Source: an uncultured Rhizobiaceae group bacterium (lineage in GTDB: Bacteria > Pseudomonadota > Alphaproteobacteria > Rhizobiales > Rhizobiaceae). Taken from it: 45,142 nucleotides of DNA. The notes below the pieces were generated by a model. It was not told the origin of the DNA and made no database searches. It was given only the letters and a program-made list of their open reading frames with translations. A program made the position numbers and the translations under genes. The DNA is taken from positions 1-45,142 of the forward strand of contig CANMVS010000030.1 of NCBI GenBank assembly GCA_947501445.1, given 5' to 3'. This document shows positions 1-8,148 of this stretch, piece after piece (within the stretch, counting starts at the first letter, position 1; every line of letters begins with the position of its first letter).

Positions 1-37
1 TGCCATCCCGATCTTACATGACAAGGCAGACGCCAAT

Positions 38-157
38 TCATAACTGGCGCCAGCCGCGCGGGACATAGGGTCTAGCCATATCTCCTTCACTTATTGCGTG
101 TTGTTTTGCAAATTTCCGAAATTGTCTTTTGCTTTCGAATACTGTCTTAATGGTCAT
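38..157 (-). CDS. possible 39-residue basic small protein
   Basis: A 39-codon reading frame starts with ATG at 157 and ends with TGA at 38. A GAGG Shine-Dalgarno-like element lies about 6 nt before the start. The product is strongly basic (about ten Lys/Arg) and has no hydrophobic segment or motif I recognise. It is close to the window edge, so its downstream context is unseen. It could be a chance frame: the ribosome binding site is the only positive evidence. Confidence 0.25.
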   Translation of the reverse strand: MTIKTVFESKRQFRKFAKQHAISEGDMARPYVPRGWRQL

Positions 158-582
158 TTTTCATCCTCAGGGTTGTAACGTTTGTTCGGGTTTTTGCTGC
201 GATCCCAATCGTCAGCTCACAATTAGTATTTATGGTATTTATATTTAATTTTAAAGTACTAATTCATTACAAATTGGTCACATATTCATAAATATACTGT
301 ATTTCAATAGTGCCTGCCTGTGCGTATTGATTGTCAGATACAGCGCTTGAACCCACCTCTGCAAAAACACGGTGACGGATGGAAGCTGCGATGTCAGCGC
401 CTTTCCCAATTTGTGTATCAAGGCCAGGGCTTTTGGCTCAATGGCACGCGACCAGATATTCCTTTACCAATAGCCTGATCCAATTTCACGCAGGCATTGT
501 GCCATAAAAAAACCGACATTGGGTGAATGTAATGTCTCATTGATACAACTTAACCGCGAATACTTCGCCTGTTAAATCACCT
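158..582. other. intergenic, AT-rich in the middle
   Basis: I see no convincing gene here. Positions 220-300 are very AT-rich with several short TATTTA-like repeats, which fits a promoter region for the small minus-strand frame to the left. The rest (300-582) has ordinary composition, with short frames that lack ribosome binding sites. Confidence 0.5.
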
Positions 583-987
583 GTGAAAGTATTGAGATTG
601 AAAAAAAACGGATTGATTTTTGCCGCGATCGTTGTTTGGGCAGCGCTCGGATATCTTCAACTGCATTGGGCATATGTGGGCTGGGCCGGTGAGGCCGGGA
701 GCGGCGACCTTGTCTGGATACACAGCCCAACATTAAACGGTTACATTCCAGGCATGGAGGAACACACACACGAAAGAATGTTGGCTGAGGGGTTGTTTCC
801 CCGATGGTATAGTGAGGGACACTTCACGGTGATCGTGCATCTTGGTCATGGGGACAGCCACACTCCAGTTCAGATGCAGTTACTCGCAACGTCCCGGGTA
901 ATATTCATGCTGGGCCTGGTTGGAGCCATATTCTTTGCCGGCTGGCGAATTTTTCGCTTCCTGCGGCGACAATGGAACAGATTGTAA
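583..987 (+). CDS. hypothetical two-TM membrane protein
   Basis: A 134-residue protein starting with GTG. It has a hydrophobic segment at about residues 10-28 and a second at about 104-122, followed by a basic tail (RFLRRQWNRL). The 75-residue region between them carries no signal I recognise but is rich in His, Gly and acidic residues, and would face the periplasm if the basic tail is cytoplasmic. No clear ribosome binding site precedes the GTG and there is no earlier ATG, so the start is uncertain. A small hairpin (GGAGC/GCTCC, 988-1003) follows the stop. I do not recognise the family. Confidence 0.55.
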   Translation: MKVLRLKKNGLIFAAIVVWAALGYLQLHWAYVGWAGEAGSGDLVWIHSPTLNGYIPGMEEHTHERMLAEGLFPRWYSEGHFTVIVHLGHGDSHTPVQMQLLATSRVIFMLGLVGAIFFAGWRIFRFLRRQWNRL

Positions 988-1108
988 GGAGCCGTGTTGC
1001 TCCCTGTTGTCCGTGCAACTTGTCACATAGTCGGGACAGCAAGCGGCTGTGTCGCCGCAGGTCACGCGTCCCTATTATCATCGGGATGAACGCCAGGGAA
1101 AACAGCTC

Positions 1109-1840
1109 TCAGTTGCCCGTCGCTATCGAATGATCCAGCAGGCCAAATCGGTCCTTCATGTTGCTCAGGCTGGCGGTCAGTCGCGTCGGTTTTGCCGGCA
1201 TCTTGATACCAACAGTGCTCGAATTGGGAATGATGCATAATCTATCGTTCGCCAATTTGTAGCCAATTTTCTGGCCTGCAATGGTTGCAACGCGAAAAAT
1301 CATTGTGACGCATTGTCCGGCACGTGCCAGTTGCTGCACTGTCCGCTCGCATTGCGGATCGGCCAGATACATGGCGTCCATCAGCAATGGCACGGTGCTG
1401 GCGGAAAATACTGTCTTTTGCGACACTTTTGACACGTCCAGCGTATGGCCCTTCCAATCCACCTTTGTCGTTGCACCTGTTCTGTCAAGCAGCCCGGCGA
1501 TTTCGTCCGTACCAAAAAACCCGAAGAGGTTTGCCGTCCAGCGCGAGACAGTGGGTAGTGATGATCCCAGTTTGTTGGAAATTCGGACCGGGGCGTTTTC
1601 TTCCAATGTGTAGCTTTCGACCAATGCCCGGTCGATGACGCAGATTGGACCGGCCACCTGGCCGGTTTCAAATATGGAATAGAGACCGCCGACTTTGATG
1701 GTGCTGTCGGGCACACTGCGCAGTCCACCCACTTTCAGGCGCAAATCGTCAAGATTGACCTGTGCGATGATCAAAAACACCAGGACGATCGCGCCGCCAA
1801 ATACAAGATAAGTCAGTCGAAGCAATATTTTACGTAACAT
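1109..1840 (-). CDS. hypothetical membrane-anchored periplasmic protein
   Basis: A 243-residue protein. The ATG at 1840 is chosen because GGGAGCG lies about 6 nt before it; an open frame continues to 1900 but overlaps the upstream small gene and lacks a ribosome binding site. Residues 10-28 form one strong membrane segment after a basic N-terminus (MLRKILLRL), so most of the protein is probably periplasmic. Four Cys residues lie in the C-terminal two thirds (CVID, CERT, QCVT, LCII) and could form disulfides. It is preceded by 16 nt and the Cys-rich peptide gene 1857-1991, so the two are probably co-transcribed. The family is not recognised. Confidence 0.65.
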   Translation of the reverse strand: MLRKILLRLTYLVFGGAIVLVFLIIAQVNLDDLRLKVGGLRSVPDSTIKVGGLYSIFETGQVAGPICVIDRALVESYTLEENAPVRISNKLGSSLPTVSRWTANLFGFFGTDEIAGLLDRTGATTKVDWKGHTLDVSKVSQKTVFSASTVPLLMDAMYLADPQCERTVQQLARAGQCVTMIFRVATIAGQKIGYKLANDRLCIIPNSSTVGIKMPAKPTRLTASLSNMKDRFGLLDHSIATGN

Positions 1841-1856
1841 CGTACTCGCTCCCAAA

Positions 1857-1991
1857 TCACTTTGGGCAACAACTCGATTGACCGCACGGAACATAACCAT
1901 CGGGGCACTTGTAATTTCCTGCCGCTGGTGCCTGCACGACCGTCGTTGCGATTAACACATAGACGACGAAAAGCTTTGCGAAACCACGCAT
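1857..1991 (-). CDS. 44-residue secreted Cys-rich peptide
   Basis: A very short gene with a strong Shine-Dalgarno (AAAGGAGG, 6 nt before the ATG at 1991). The product starts MRGFAKLF, continues through a hydrophobic stretch (about residues 6-20) ending in AQ/APAA-like small residues typical of signal peptidase I sites, then gives a mature peptide of about 20 residues with four Cys in the pattern C-x6-C-x5-CC. The compact Cys pattern and signal peptide suggest an exported disulfide-bonded peptide. It sits directly upstream of the membrane-anchored protein 1109-1840. Function unknown; it could be a structural peptide, a signal or an inhibitor, but nothing in the sequence decides this. Confidence 0.6.
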   Translation of the reverse strand: MRGFAKLFVVYVLIATTVVQAPAAGNYKCPDGYVPCGQSSCCPK

Positions 1992-2151
1992 GGCACGCCT
2001 CCTTTAGCTGTCGATTTCGTTTATGCCTGTCAGGCCAGGTGGCCCGATTTTCATGTACCAGTATAAGGAAACATGCGTTTCAATCTGTGGTCTATGCCAC
2101 ACCATTTGGTATTGATCGTGCGATATGCACGGGCGCGCTCCGTCGATCCGG

Positions 2152-3093
2152 TTACAATTGCGCCCAGCCCTTGGTGCGCAGTTTCCAGCGCGGAAGATTA
2201 CCGGCTGTTGCTGCAACTTCTTCAACATAATTGGCACTGGCAAGGCGATACAGCCGCGACCTGACACTGGCGTAGGATTCCTCGCTATGATTTTCGCTTT
2301 TGGTGAGGATGGCATCGGTGCGTATGCCCTTGATCGAACGCCGGGTGTTGGGCTTTGCCGCAAGTGCACGGAGGATCAATTGGTCAAGCTCACTCAGTTT
2401 GAACCCTTCACGCTGATCGGTCTGCAGCTGCGCCGTTTCCTCAACCGTTATTTCATTCACCGGCGTCGCCTCAATCTGATCGTCATCCGGATCTTCAACC
2501 GGAACAGCACCCTGAAGTTCGGCGCGCAGCGCTTCTATCCTGGCATTGATTTCCGGTGCTCTGGCATCATCGGCAAGCTTTGCCTGTTTGCTGGCTTCTT
2601 CCGCTTCCGAGCGGGCCTGCACTGCAGCGGTTTTGGCCTGTTCGGCCTGCTGCAGGATTTTTGAAGACAGGTTTTGCAAAAATGTCGGTGAGGAAATGGC
2701 GGCCAGCACACAAAACCCACCGATAAGGGCAAGGCTGGAATAGGCCTTGGCCAGTTCTTCTGCATTGTCGGTTGCGCCCGCATTGACCAGAAAGATCGTA
2801 ATGATGTTCTTATCAACACCGATGGCAGCGAGTTGCAAAAACACCGGAATGACAAAGGCTGCAGCAACCCCCATCAACAGGCATTGAAAGAGCATTCGAT
2901 TGTTCAAAAAACGAACCCACCAGTGCCCCTGTGAGGTGGAGGCACTTTGTGGTGATCTGAGAAAATAGTTGACGGTGCCGCCCAGCAGCCCTGCAAGCAG
3001 CATAACCACAATCAACAGTGTAATATTTGCACCCACGTGGCTGGCATTTGCCAGCGTCGCAGCAGCACCTTCATTTGCAACAGGACCCGCCAT
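2152..3093 (-). CDS. three-TM coiled-coil protein, YLATT-like
   Basis: A 313-residue protein starting at ATG 3093, which has GGGGGA 5 nt upstream; a TTG four codons earlier is the alternative. Three membrane segments lie at about residues 23-46, 69-90 and 118-140, the last reading GGFCVLAAISSPTF. An Ala/Glu/Lys-rich coiled coil follows (about 150-200), then an acidic linker and a C-terminal segment of about 75 residues with the look of a winged helix (SELDQLILRAL, SVRSRLYRLA). The TM layout and the GFC-LAAISS segment resemble the YLATT family (YEATS-like-associating three TM), proposed to be the membrane part of signalling or conflict systems. That assignment is from memory. No YEATS partner is visible in the window. 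Confidence 0.6.
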   Translation of the reverse strand: MAGPVANEGAAATLANASHVGANITLLIVVMLLAGLLGGTVNYFLRSPQSASTSQGHWWVRFLNNRMLFQCLLMGVAAAFVIPVFLQLAAIGVDKNIITIFLVNAGATDNAEELAKAYSSLALIGGFCVLAAISSPTFLQNLSSKILQQAEQAKTAAVQARSEAEEASKQAKLADDARAPEINARIEALRAELQGAVPVEDPDDDQIEATPVNEITVEETAQLQTDQREGFKLSELDQLILRALAAKPNTRRSIKGIRTDAILTKSENHSEESYASVRSRLYRLASANYVEEVAATAGNLPRWKLRTKGWAQL

Positions 3094-3190
3094 GATTTCC
3101 CCCAATATTGTCAGGCAAATCTATTCACGTGAGCACATATGTCTGTGAACTATGTCACAACTCGGGTCACACGAACCCGGAAGCGCTCAA

Positions 3191-4129
3191 TCACTCGGTA
3201 TCCACACCGGCATGCAAACGGTGGCCAATTGCGGCTATTTCGCTCTGCAGATGGTCATGAACCGTGGACAGAAGATGCGAGCGAATATCGTCAGCATTGG
3301 TCAAAATGCCGAGATTGCGTGTGGGCGTACGGTCCAGCAATGGCAGTGCGACAATGCTGGTTCGGCGGGCCAGAGCAAATACAACGCTTTGCGGCATGAC
3401 AGTCAGACAATCGGAATATTCCAGATGGTTGACGACACTTGCAAAGGACCCGCCGGTGGAGGCAACGCGAACATTTTCCACACCAAGATTGCTGAGCATG
3501 GCCCTCATATCGTGGTTGAGCGGGCTGCCGGTTGGTGGCACGACCCAGCCATACTCCAGAAATGCCAGAGGTCTGGGTGTTGTCAATCTTGTGAGCGGGT
3601 GCCCTGCCCTGCAGGCAATGACATTGACGCCCTTCATCAGCGGCACGAATTGCAAATCCCGATCCATGACAACCGCATCCATCGGGCACAGTGCCATATC
3701 AAGCTCCCGGCGCTGAATGCGGCGGGTTAGCTGATCGGTATAGCCATAGGAAATTTCGAACTGAACCTTGCCGTTGATATCCTGAAACCCGGCCAGCAGC
3801 GGAATGACAACGGCGTCAAGGAAATAGGGTGGTCCACCGACACGCAGTGTTCCCTCCTCACCGCCCATGAATTGCTCCACCGCATTGGTGGCGCGATCCT
3901 GGGCCACCTGAATGGCGCGTCCCTGTGCTGCCAGTGTTTCACCCAGCGCCGTCATGCGCCATGGTCGCACCTTGCGGTCATAGAGCGGTGCACCAAGTCG
4001 GGCTTCGAGATCAGAAACCAGCCGTGACAGCGCCGGTTGTGATGTACCCAGCACCCGCGCCGCGGCGGTCAGCCCGCCACGGCGCTTGATCTCGTCCAGG
4101 GTCGCCAGATGTTTTGCGTCAATCTTCAT
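3191..4129 (-). CDS. LysR-family transcriptional regulator
   Basis: A 312-residue LysR-type regulator. The N-terminal winged HTH spans about residues 5-60 (LATLDEIKRRGGLTAAARVL, then TSQPALSRLV), followed by the substrate-binding-like effector domain (about 85-300). ATG 4129 gives the usual LysR N-terminus (MKIDAKHL); an in-frame ATG at 4150 and a TTG at 4168 are upstream alternatives, none with a good ribosome binding site. It is transcribed divergently from the maleylacetate reductase at 4243 that begins the aromatic catabolic operon, the standard arrangement for LysR activators of chlorocatechol and hydroxyquinol pathways. A dyad of LysR-box type overlaps its start. The inducer is probably a pathway intermediate (inference). 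Confidence 0.9.
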   Translation of the reverse strand: MKIDAKHLATLDEIKRRGGLTAAARVLGTSQPALSRLVSDLEARLGAPLYDRKVRPWRMTALGETLAAQGRAIQVAQDRATNAVEQFMGGEEGTLRVGGPPYFLDAVVIPLLAGFQDINGKVQFEISYGYTDQLTRRIQRRELDMALCPMDAVVMDRDLQFVPLMKGVNVIACRAGHPLTRLTTPRPLAFLEYGWVVPPTGSPLNHDMRAMLSNLGVENVRVASTGGSFASVVNHLEYSDCLTVMPQSVVFALARRTSIVALPLLDRTPTRNLGILTNADDIRSHLLSTVHDHLQSEIAAIGHRLHAGVDTE

Positions 4130-4150
4130 ATCAGTTTGATATGATATCAT
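4127..4150. promoter_or_regulatory. LysR-type operator (T-N11-A dyad) plus palindrome
   Basis: CATATC-N5-GATATG is a perfect inverted repeat (4127-4132 and 4138-4143) containing the LysR-box form T-N11-A. It is followed at once by the 10-bp palindrome ATGATATCAT (4141-4150). The pair lies at the start of the regulator and about 95 bp before the divergent catabolic genes. It probably serves autorepression and activation of the operon (inference). Confidence 0.55.
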
Positions 4151-4242
4151 AGGAAAACAATATTTCAATTATATGGTTGCTGTCTGTTACGCTTTCATTT
4201 CGACCATGAACAGGGCCGAAACCAGGCCAGTATCCGGAAGGA

Positions 4243-5316
4243 ATGCAGACGGTGACGCTGCAATTTGACTATACGGGAAGTCCAGCGCGTATTCTGTTTG
4301 GCGCAGGTATACGCAACCGCCTGCCAGAGATGGTGCGTGATCTGGGCTGCAGCCGCGTGCTGGTTCTGGCTACTTCACACCAAAAAGACGATGCTGACAC
4401 TTTGGCCTGCGCGCTGGGTGATTTGTGCCTGGGTGTCTATGCCAATGCGACCATGCATACTCCTGTCACTGTCACTGATGCTGCGATGCAGGTTGTCAGC
4501 GAACAACGGGTGGATCTTTTGATTGCTCTTGGTGGTGGTTCCACGACCGGATTGGCGAAGGCCATCGCCTATCGCACGGACCTGCCGCAGATCATCCTGC
4601 CGACAACCTACGCCGGCTCGGAAGTCACACCCATATTGGGCCAGACGGACAAGGGTGTGAAGAATACACTGAAAAGCCCCAGGGTCCTGCCCGAAGTGGT
4701 GCTTTACGATCCAGAACTCAGCAGCACCTTGCCGATGGAAATGAGCATTACCAGCGGTATCAACGCATTGGCTCATGCCGTCGAGGCACTCTATGCGCAG
4801 GACAATAATCCCATCAGTTCACTGATGGCGGCGGAGGGCGCACGTTCTCTCATCTGGGCACTGCCGCGCCTGTACAAGGATCCGCAGGATGGTGCCGGCC
4901 GGGAAAAGGCACTCTACGGGGCATGGCTGTGCGGTACGGTTCTGGGCAATGTCGGCATGGCGCTGCACCATAAGCTGTGTCACACGCTGGGCGGTACATT
5001 TGATCTGCCGCATGCGGAAACACATACCGTGGTTCTGCCACACGCAACCGCTTACAACGCGCCATCAGTGCCACAGGAGCTGGCACCCATTGCGGAGGCG
5101 CTGGGCACTGACAAACCGGGCCTTGGGCTGTTTCATTTTGCCCGCAAGCTTGGTGCTCCGACATCGCTTCGCGAACTCGGAATGCAGGAAGAGAGCATCG
5201 ACCGGGCTGCCGATATTGCCATGGCCAACCCCTACTGGAACCCACGAAAACTGGAACATGAAAAGATAAGAGCGCTGATCAAACAGGCCTATTTCGGAAC
5301 GCCGCCTGATCAATAG
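4243..5316 (+). CDS. maleylacetate reductase (iron-containing ADH fold)
   Basis: A 357-residue protein of the group III iron alcohol dehydrogenase superfamily, usual full length for maleylacetate reductases. The NAD(P)-binding GGGS lies at residues 97-100 (ALGGGSTTGLAKAIA), and the His-rich segment HHKLCHTLGG (His242, 243, 247) continues into DLPHAETHTVVLPHA, as in PnpE, TfdF and hydroxyquinol-pathway enzymes. It reduces maleylacetate to 3-oxoadipate in the cytoplasm and would complete the pathway of the ring-cleavage dioxygenase encoded at 11899. The GGAAGG before the ATG is only 1 nt away, unusually close, but no later start is plausible. It is the first gene of the + strand operon and is divergent from the LysR gene. 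Confidence 0.9.
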   Translation: MQTVTLQFDYTGSPARILFGAGIRNRLPEMVRDLGCSRVLVLATSHQKDDADTLACALGDLCLGVYANATMHTPVTVTDAAMQVVSEQRVDLLIALGGGSTTGLAKAIAYRTDLPQIILPTTYAGSEVTPILGQTDKGVKNTLKSPRVLPEVVLYDPELSSTLPMEMSITSGINALAHAVEALYAQDNNPISSLMAAEGARSLIWALPRLYKDPQDGAGREKALYGAWLCGTVLGNVGMALHHKLCHTLGGTFDLPHAETHTVVLPHATAYNAPSVPQELAPIAEALGTDKPGLGLFHFARKLGAPTSLRELGMQEESIDRAADIAMANPYWNPRKLEHEKIRALIKQAYFGTPPDQ

Positions 5317-5357
5317 GCCGGTGTTGCAGAAAAAATGAACTGCAAAGGGAGGATGAA

Positions 5358-6671
5358 ATGACACATAGATACAAACCAACGCGGCGCGCGTTTCTGGCGT
5401 CTTCTGCCGCAATCGGCACGGTCGCTGCCAGCGGTCTTTTTGCGCCCGCTGTGCATGCCCAGACACGGACGATCAAAATCGGCTATGTAAGTCCGCAAAC
5501 CGGACCTTTGGCAGCCTTCGCAGAGGTGGATCAATTCATCATAGACGGTTTCCTGAAAACCGTTTCAGGGGGAATACAGTCCGGCTCAAAGACCTATGCC
5601 ATAGAGGTTGTGGTCAAGGACAGCCAATCCAATCCAAACCGGGCCGCGGAAGTCGCCAAAGAACTTATTGTTGATGATGAAATTGACATCATGGTGGTTG
5701 CCCATACCCCCGAGACGACAAATCCGGTATCAACGATCTGCGAGATTGAGGAAATTCCTTGTCTATCAACACTGGCACCCTGGCAGCCATGGTTCATCGG
5801 ACGCCAGGGAAACCCGGCAGATCCGGGCACATGGGCACCTTTTGACTATACCTATCACTTCCTGTGGGGGCTTGAAGACCTGATCGCCGTCTTCACCAAT
5901 ATGTGGGGTCAGCTTGAGACCAATAAATCCGTGGGTGGGTTGTTTCCCAATGATGCCGATGGCAATGCCTGGGGGGACCCCAATGTCGGCATGCCGCCAG
6001 CGCTTGCGGGCCTGGGGTACAAATTGACCGATCCGGGGCGTTATGAAAACCTGCAGGACGATTTTTCAGCGCAGATTTCCGCCTTCAAGGAAGCAAACTG
6101 TGACATTGTGACCGGCGTGGTTCTGCCACCCGATTTTGCAACGTTCTGGACACAGGCTGCGCAACAGGGTTTCCGACCAAAGGTTGCTTCTGTTGGCAAG
6201 GCCATCCTGTTTCCTTCAGCCGTCAATGCCATTGGCGATGCGGCCCAGAACCTGAGTTCCGAGGTCTGGTGGTCGAATGTGCACCCGTTCAAGTCTTCGC
6301 TCAATGGGTTGAGCGCCGGTCAGGTATGTGAAGCCTATGAGAGTGCCACCGGACGCCAGTGGACACAGCCATTGGGGTTTGTCCACGCGCTGTTCGAAAT
6401 TGTGACTGACGTGATCAAACGGACGGACAATCCCGGTGATGCAGAGGAAGTAACCGCGGCAATCGCGGCGACGGATCTCAATACGATTGTTGGTCCGATC
6501 AAATGGGATGGCGCGCATCTGCCGCCTTTTGCGCAGAAGAATGTCACCAAAACACCATTGGTCGGCGGCCAGTGGCGCAAGGGCGATGATGGCCGGTTCA
6601 ACATCGTCATTGTAGACAATCAAACCTACCCGGATGTTCCGCTGGGTGGGGAAATGCAGGCGATTGGGTAG
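5358..6671 (+). CDS. ABC substrate-binding protein, BCAA/aromatic type
   Basis: A 437-residue periplasmic binding protein of the type I (Leu/Ile/Val, Peripla_BP_6) family. The N-terminus has a twin-arginine motif (TRRAFLASS) and a cleavage site after VHA near residue 35, so export by Tat is likely. A good Shine-Dalgarno (GGGAGG) lies 5 nt before the ATG. The mature protein begins TIKIGYVSPQTGPLA, the typical first beta strand of the family. It lies between maleylacetate reductase and the transporter genes, so its ligand is probably the aromatic substrate of the pathway, not an amino acid (inference). A terminator-like hairpin follows at 6681, probably to give more binding protein than membrane components. 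Confidence 0.92.
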   Translation: MTHRYKPTRRAFLASSAAIGTVAASGLFAPAVHAQTRTIKIGYVSPQTGPLAAFAEVDQFIIDGFLKTVSGGIQSGSKTYAIEVVVKDSQSNPNRAAEVAKELIVDDEIDIMVVAHTPETTNPVSTICEIEEIPCLSTLAPWQPWFIGRQGNPADPGTWAPFDYTYHFLWGLEDLIAVFTNMWGQLETNKSVGGLFPNDADGNAWGDPNVGMPPALAGLGYKLTDPGRYENLQDDFSAQISAFKEANCDIVTGVVLPPDFATFWTQAAQQGFRPKVASVGKAILFPSAVNAIGDAAQNLSSEVWWSNVHPFKSSLNGLSAGQVCEAYESATGRQWTQPLGFVHALFEIVTDVIKRTDNPGDAEEVTAAIAATDLNTIVGPIKWDGAHLPPFAQKNVTKTPLVGGQWRKGDDGRFNIVIVDNQTYPDVPLGGEMQAIG

Positions 6672-6680
6672 GTTGGCACC

Positions 6681-6712
6681 GCCGGATCCGCCCATCGCGG
6701 GTCCGGCATTTT
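6681..6712 (+). terminator. attenuator hairpin between binding protein and livG
   Basis: An 11-bp stem, GCCGGATCCGC (6681-6691) against GCGGGTCCGGC (6697-6707), with one G-U wobble and the loop CCATC, followed by ATTTT. It lies 10 nt after the substrate-binding-protein stop and 13 nt before livG. This is a good intrinsic terminator shape inside an operon, so it probably attenuates transcription or stabilises the upstream mRNA. Confidence 0.75.
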
Positions 6713-6724
6713 GGAAGAGCGTTC

Positions 6725-7438
6725 ATGCTACTTGAAATCCGCAATCTGAACCGAAAATTTGGCGCTATTGTTGTCGCTGACGACGTTACGCTTGACGTTG
6801 AAGAAGGTGAAGCCGTCGGCATTATCGGCCCGAATGGTGCAGGAAAATCATCGCTGTTTAACCTGATAACCGGTGTCTTGCGACCCGACAGCGGACAAAT
6901 CAGCCTCCAGGGCAAAGACATTACCCGCATGCCGGCACGCAACAGGGTATCGCTTGGTATCGGACGCAGTTTTCAAATACCGCAGCCCTTTGAACATATG
7001 ACGGTGTTTGAAAATACGTCGGTCGCAGCCTGCTTTGGCCGCAATGCCCGAGAAAGGGACGTGCAGGATGATGTGGTTGCCATATTGCACCAGACGGGGC
7101 TGTTGCCGCACGCCAACCTGCCCGCAGGCAGTCTTTCGTTGCTGGAGCGCAAGCGGCTTGAGATGGCCCGTTCGCTCGCCACCAACCCACAATTATTGTT
7201 GCTTGACGAAATTGCCGGCGGCCTGACGGACGCCGAGTGTCAGGGCCTTATACGCACAATCAGGGACATCAATGATACCGGCACCACGATCATCTGGATC
7301 GAGCACGTCACCCATGCTCTGCTCGCGGTGGTAAGCCGGCTCATAGCCATTGACTTTGGGAAAATCATAGCGCAGGGCAATCCTGCCGAGGTTATGGCAT
7401 CTGAAGTCGTGCAGAACATCTATCTGGGGATCGAATAA
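6725..7438 (+). CDS. livG: ABC transporter ATPase, LivG type
   Basis: A 237-residue ATPase of the LivG class. Walker A is GPNGAGKS (about residues 36-43), Walker B is LLLLDEIAGG, and the switch His is in WIEHV. The signature region reads SLSLLERKRLEMAR instead of a canonical LSGGQ, as occurs in some LivG proteins. The SD GGAAGAG lies 5 nt before the ATG. Its TAA overlaps the ATG of livF (TAATG), which indicates translational coupling. It should pair with LivF on the cytoplasmic face of the LivH/LivM channel. Confidence 0.92.
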   Translation: MLLEIRNLNRKFGAIVVADDVTLDVEEGEAVGIIGPNGAGKSSLFNLITGVLRPDSGQISLQGKDITRMPARNRVSLGIGRSFQIPQPFEHMTVFENTSVAACFGRNARERDVQDDVVAILHQTGLLPHANLPAGSLSLLERKRLEMARSLATNPQLLLLDEIAGGLTDAECQGLIRTIRDINDTGTTIIWIEHVTHALLAVVSRLIAIDFGKIIAQGNPAEVMASEVVQNIYLGIE

Positions 7439-8148
7439 TGACGCTCCTCAAAACCCACGCGCTGACTGCCTATTACGGCGACTTTCAGGCCCTTTACGGG
7501 ATCAGTGTGCACCTTGATGAAGGCGAGACCGTGTCCATTGTCGGCGCGAATGGTGCAGGCAAGTCAACGCTGATGGCGGCCCTCACCGGCCAATTGAAAT
7601 CCGCCGCAGACATGATCGAATTTGATGACAAGCCGATTGGCGGGTTGCGCCCCGCCGAAATTCTTTCTCGCGGCATCGCTCTGGTGCCGGAAGGGCGACA
7701 ACTTTTCCCCTCGCTTTCGGTTGAGGAAAACCTTCAGGTTGGCAATTACGGGCGCAAGACCCGCGGCCCGTGGAATCTGACACGGGTCTACAGCCTGTTT
7801 CCGATCTTGAAGGAGCGCAAAAATCAGGCATCGACATCACTATCAGGTGGCCAGCAGCAGATGGTGGCCGTTGGTCGCGCGCTGATGTCAAACCCGCGTT
7901 TGCTGTTATGCGATGAAATCAGTCTCGGTCTTGCGCCATCGGTCATCAAGGACATCTACAAAGCCATGGCTGAAATCCGCAGTGAAGGCGCAAGTGTCGT
8001 CGTGGTTGAACAGAATATCGGTCAGGCTTTGGCAGCCTCGGACCGGCTCTACTGCCTGCTGGAGGGACGCGTGACATTGACCGGACGGCCGGATGACTTG
8101 ACACGCGAACAAATCCGTCTGGCATATTTTGGTGGATCAAACCCATGA
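7438..8148 (+). CDS. livF: ABC transporter ATPase, LivF type
   Basis: A 236-residue ATPase with Walker A GANGAGKST, a full LSGGQQQMVAVGRAL signature, Walker B LLLCDEISLGL and the switch His replaced by Gln in the segment VVVEQNIGQAL, as is usual for LivF. It begins inside the livG stop and its own TGA overlaps the ATG of livH by 4 nt, so the transporter genes are tightly coupled. It is the second nucleotide-binding subunit of the importer for the aromatic substrate (inference from context). Confidence 0.92.
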   Translation: MTLLKTHALTAYYGDFQALYGISVHLDEGETVSIVGANGAGKSTLMAALTGQLKSAADMIEFDDKPIGGLRPAEILSRGIALVPEGRQLFPSLSVEENLQVGNYGRKTRGPWNLTRVYSLFPILKERKNQASTSLSGGQQQMVAVGRALMSNPRLLLCDEISLGLAPSVIKDIYKAMAEIRSEGASVVVVEQNIGQALAASDRLYCLLEGRVTLTGRPDDLTREQIRLAYFGGSNP

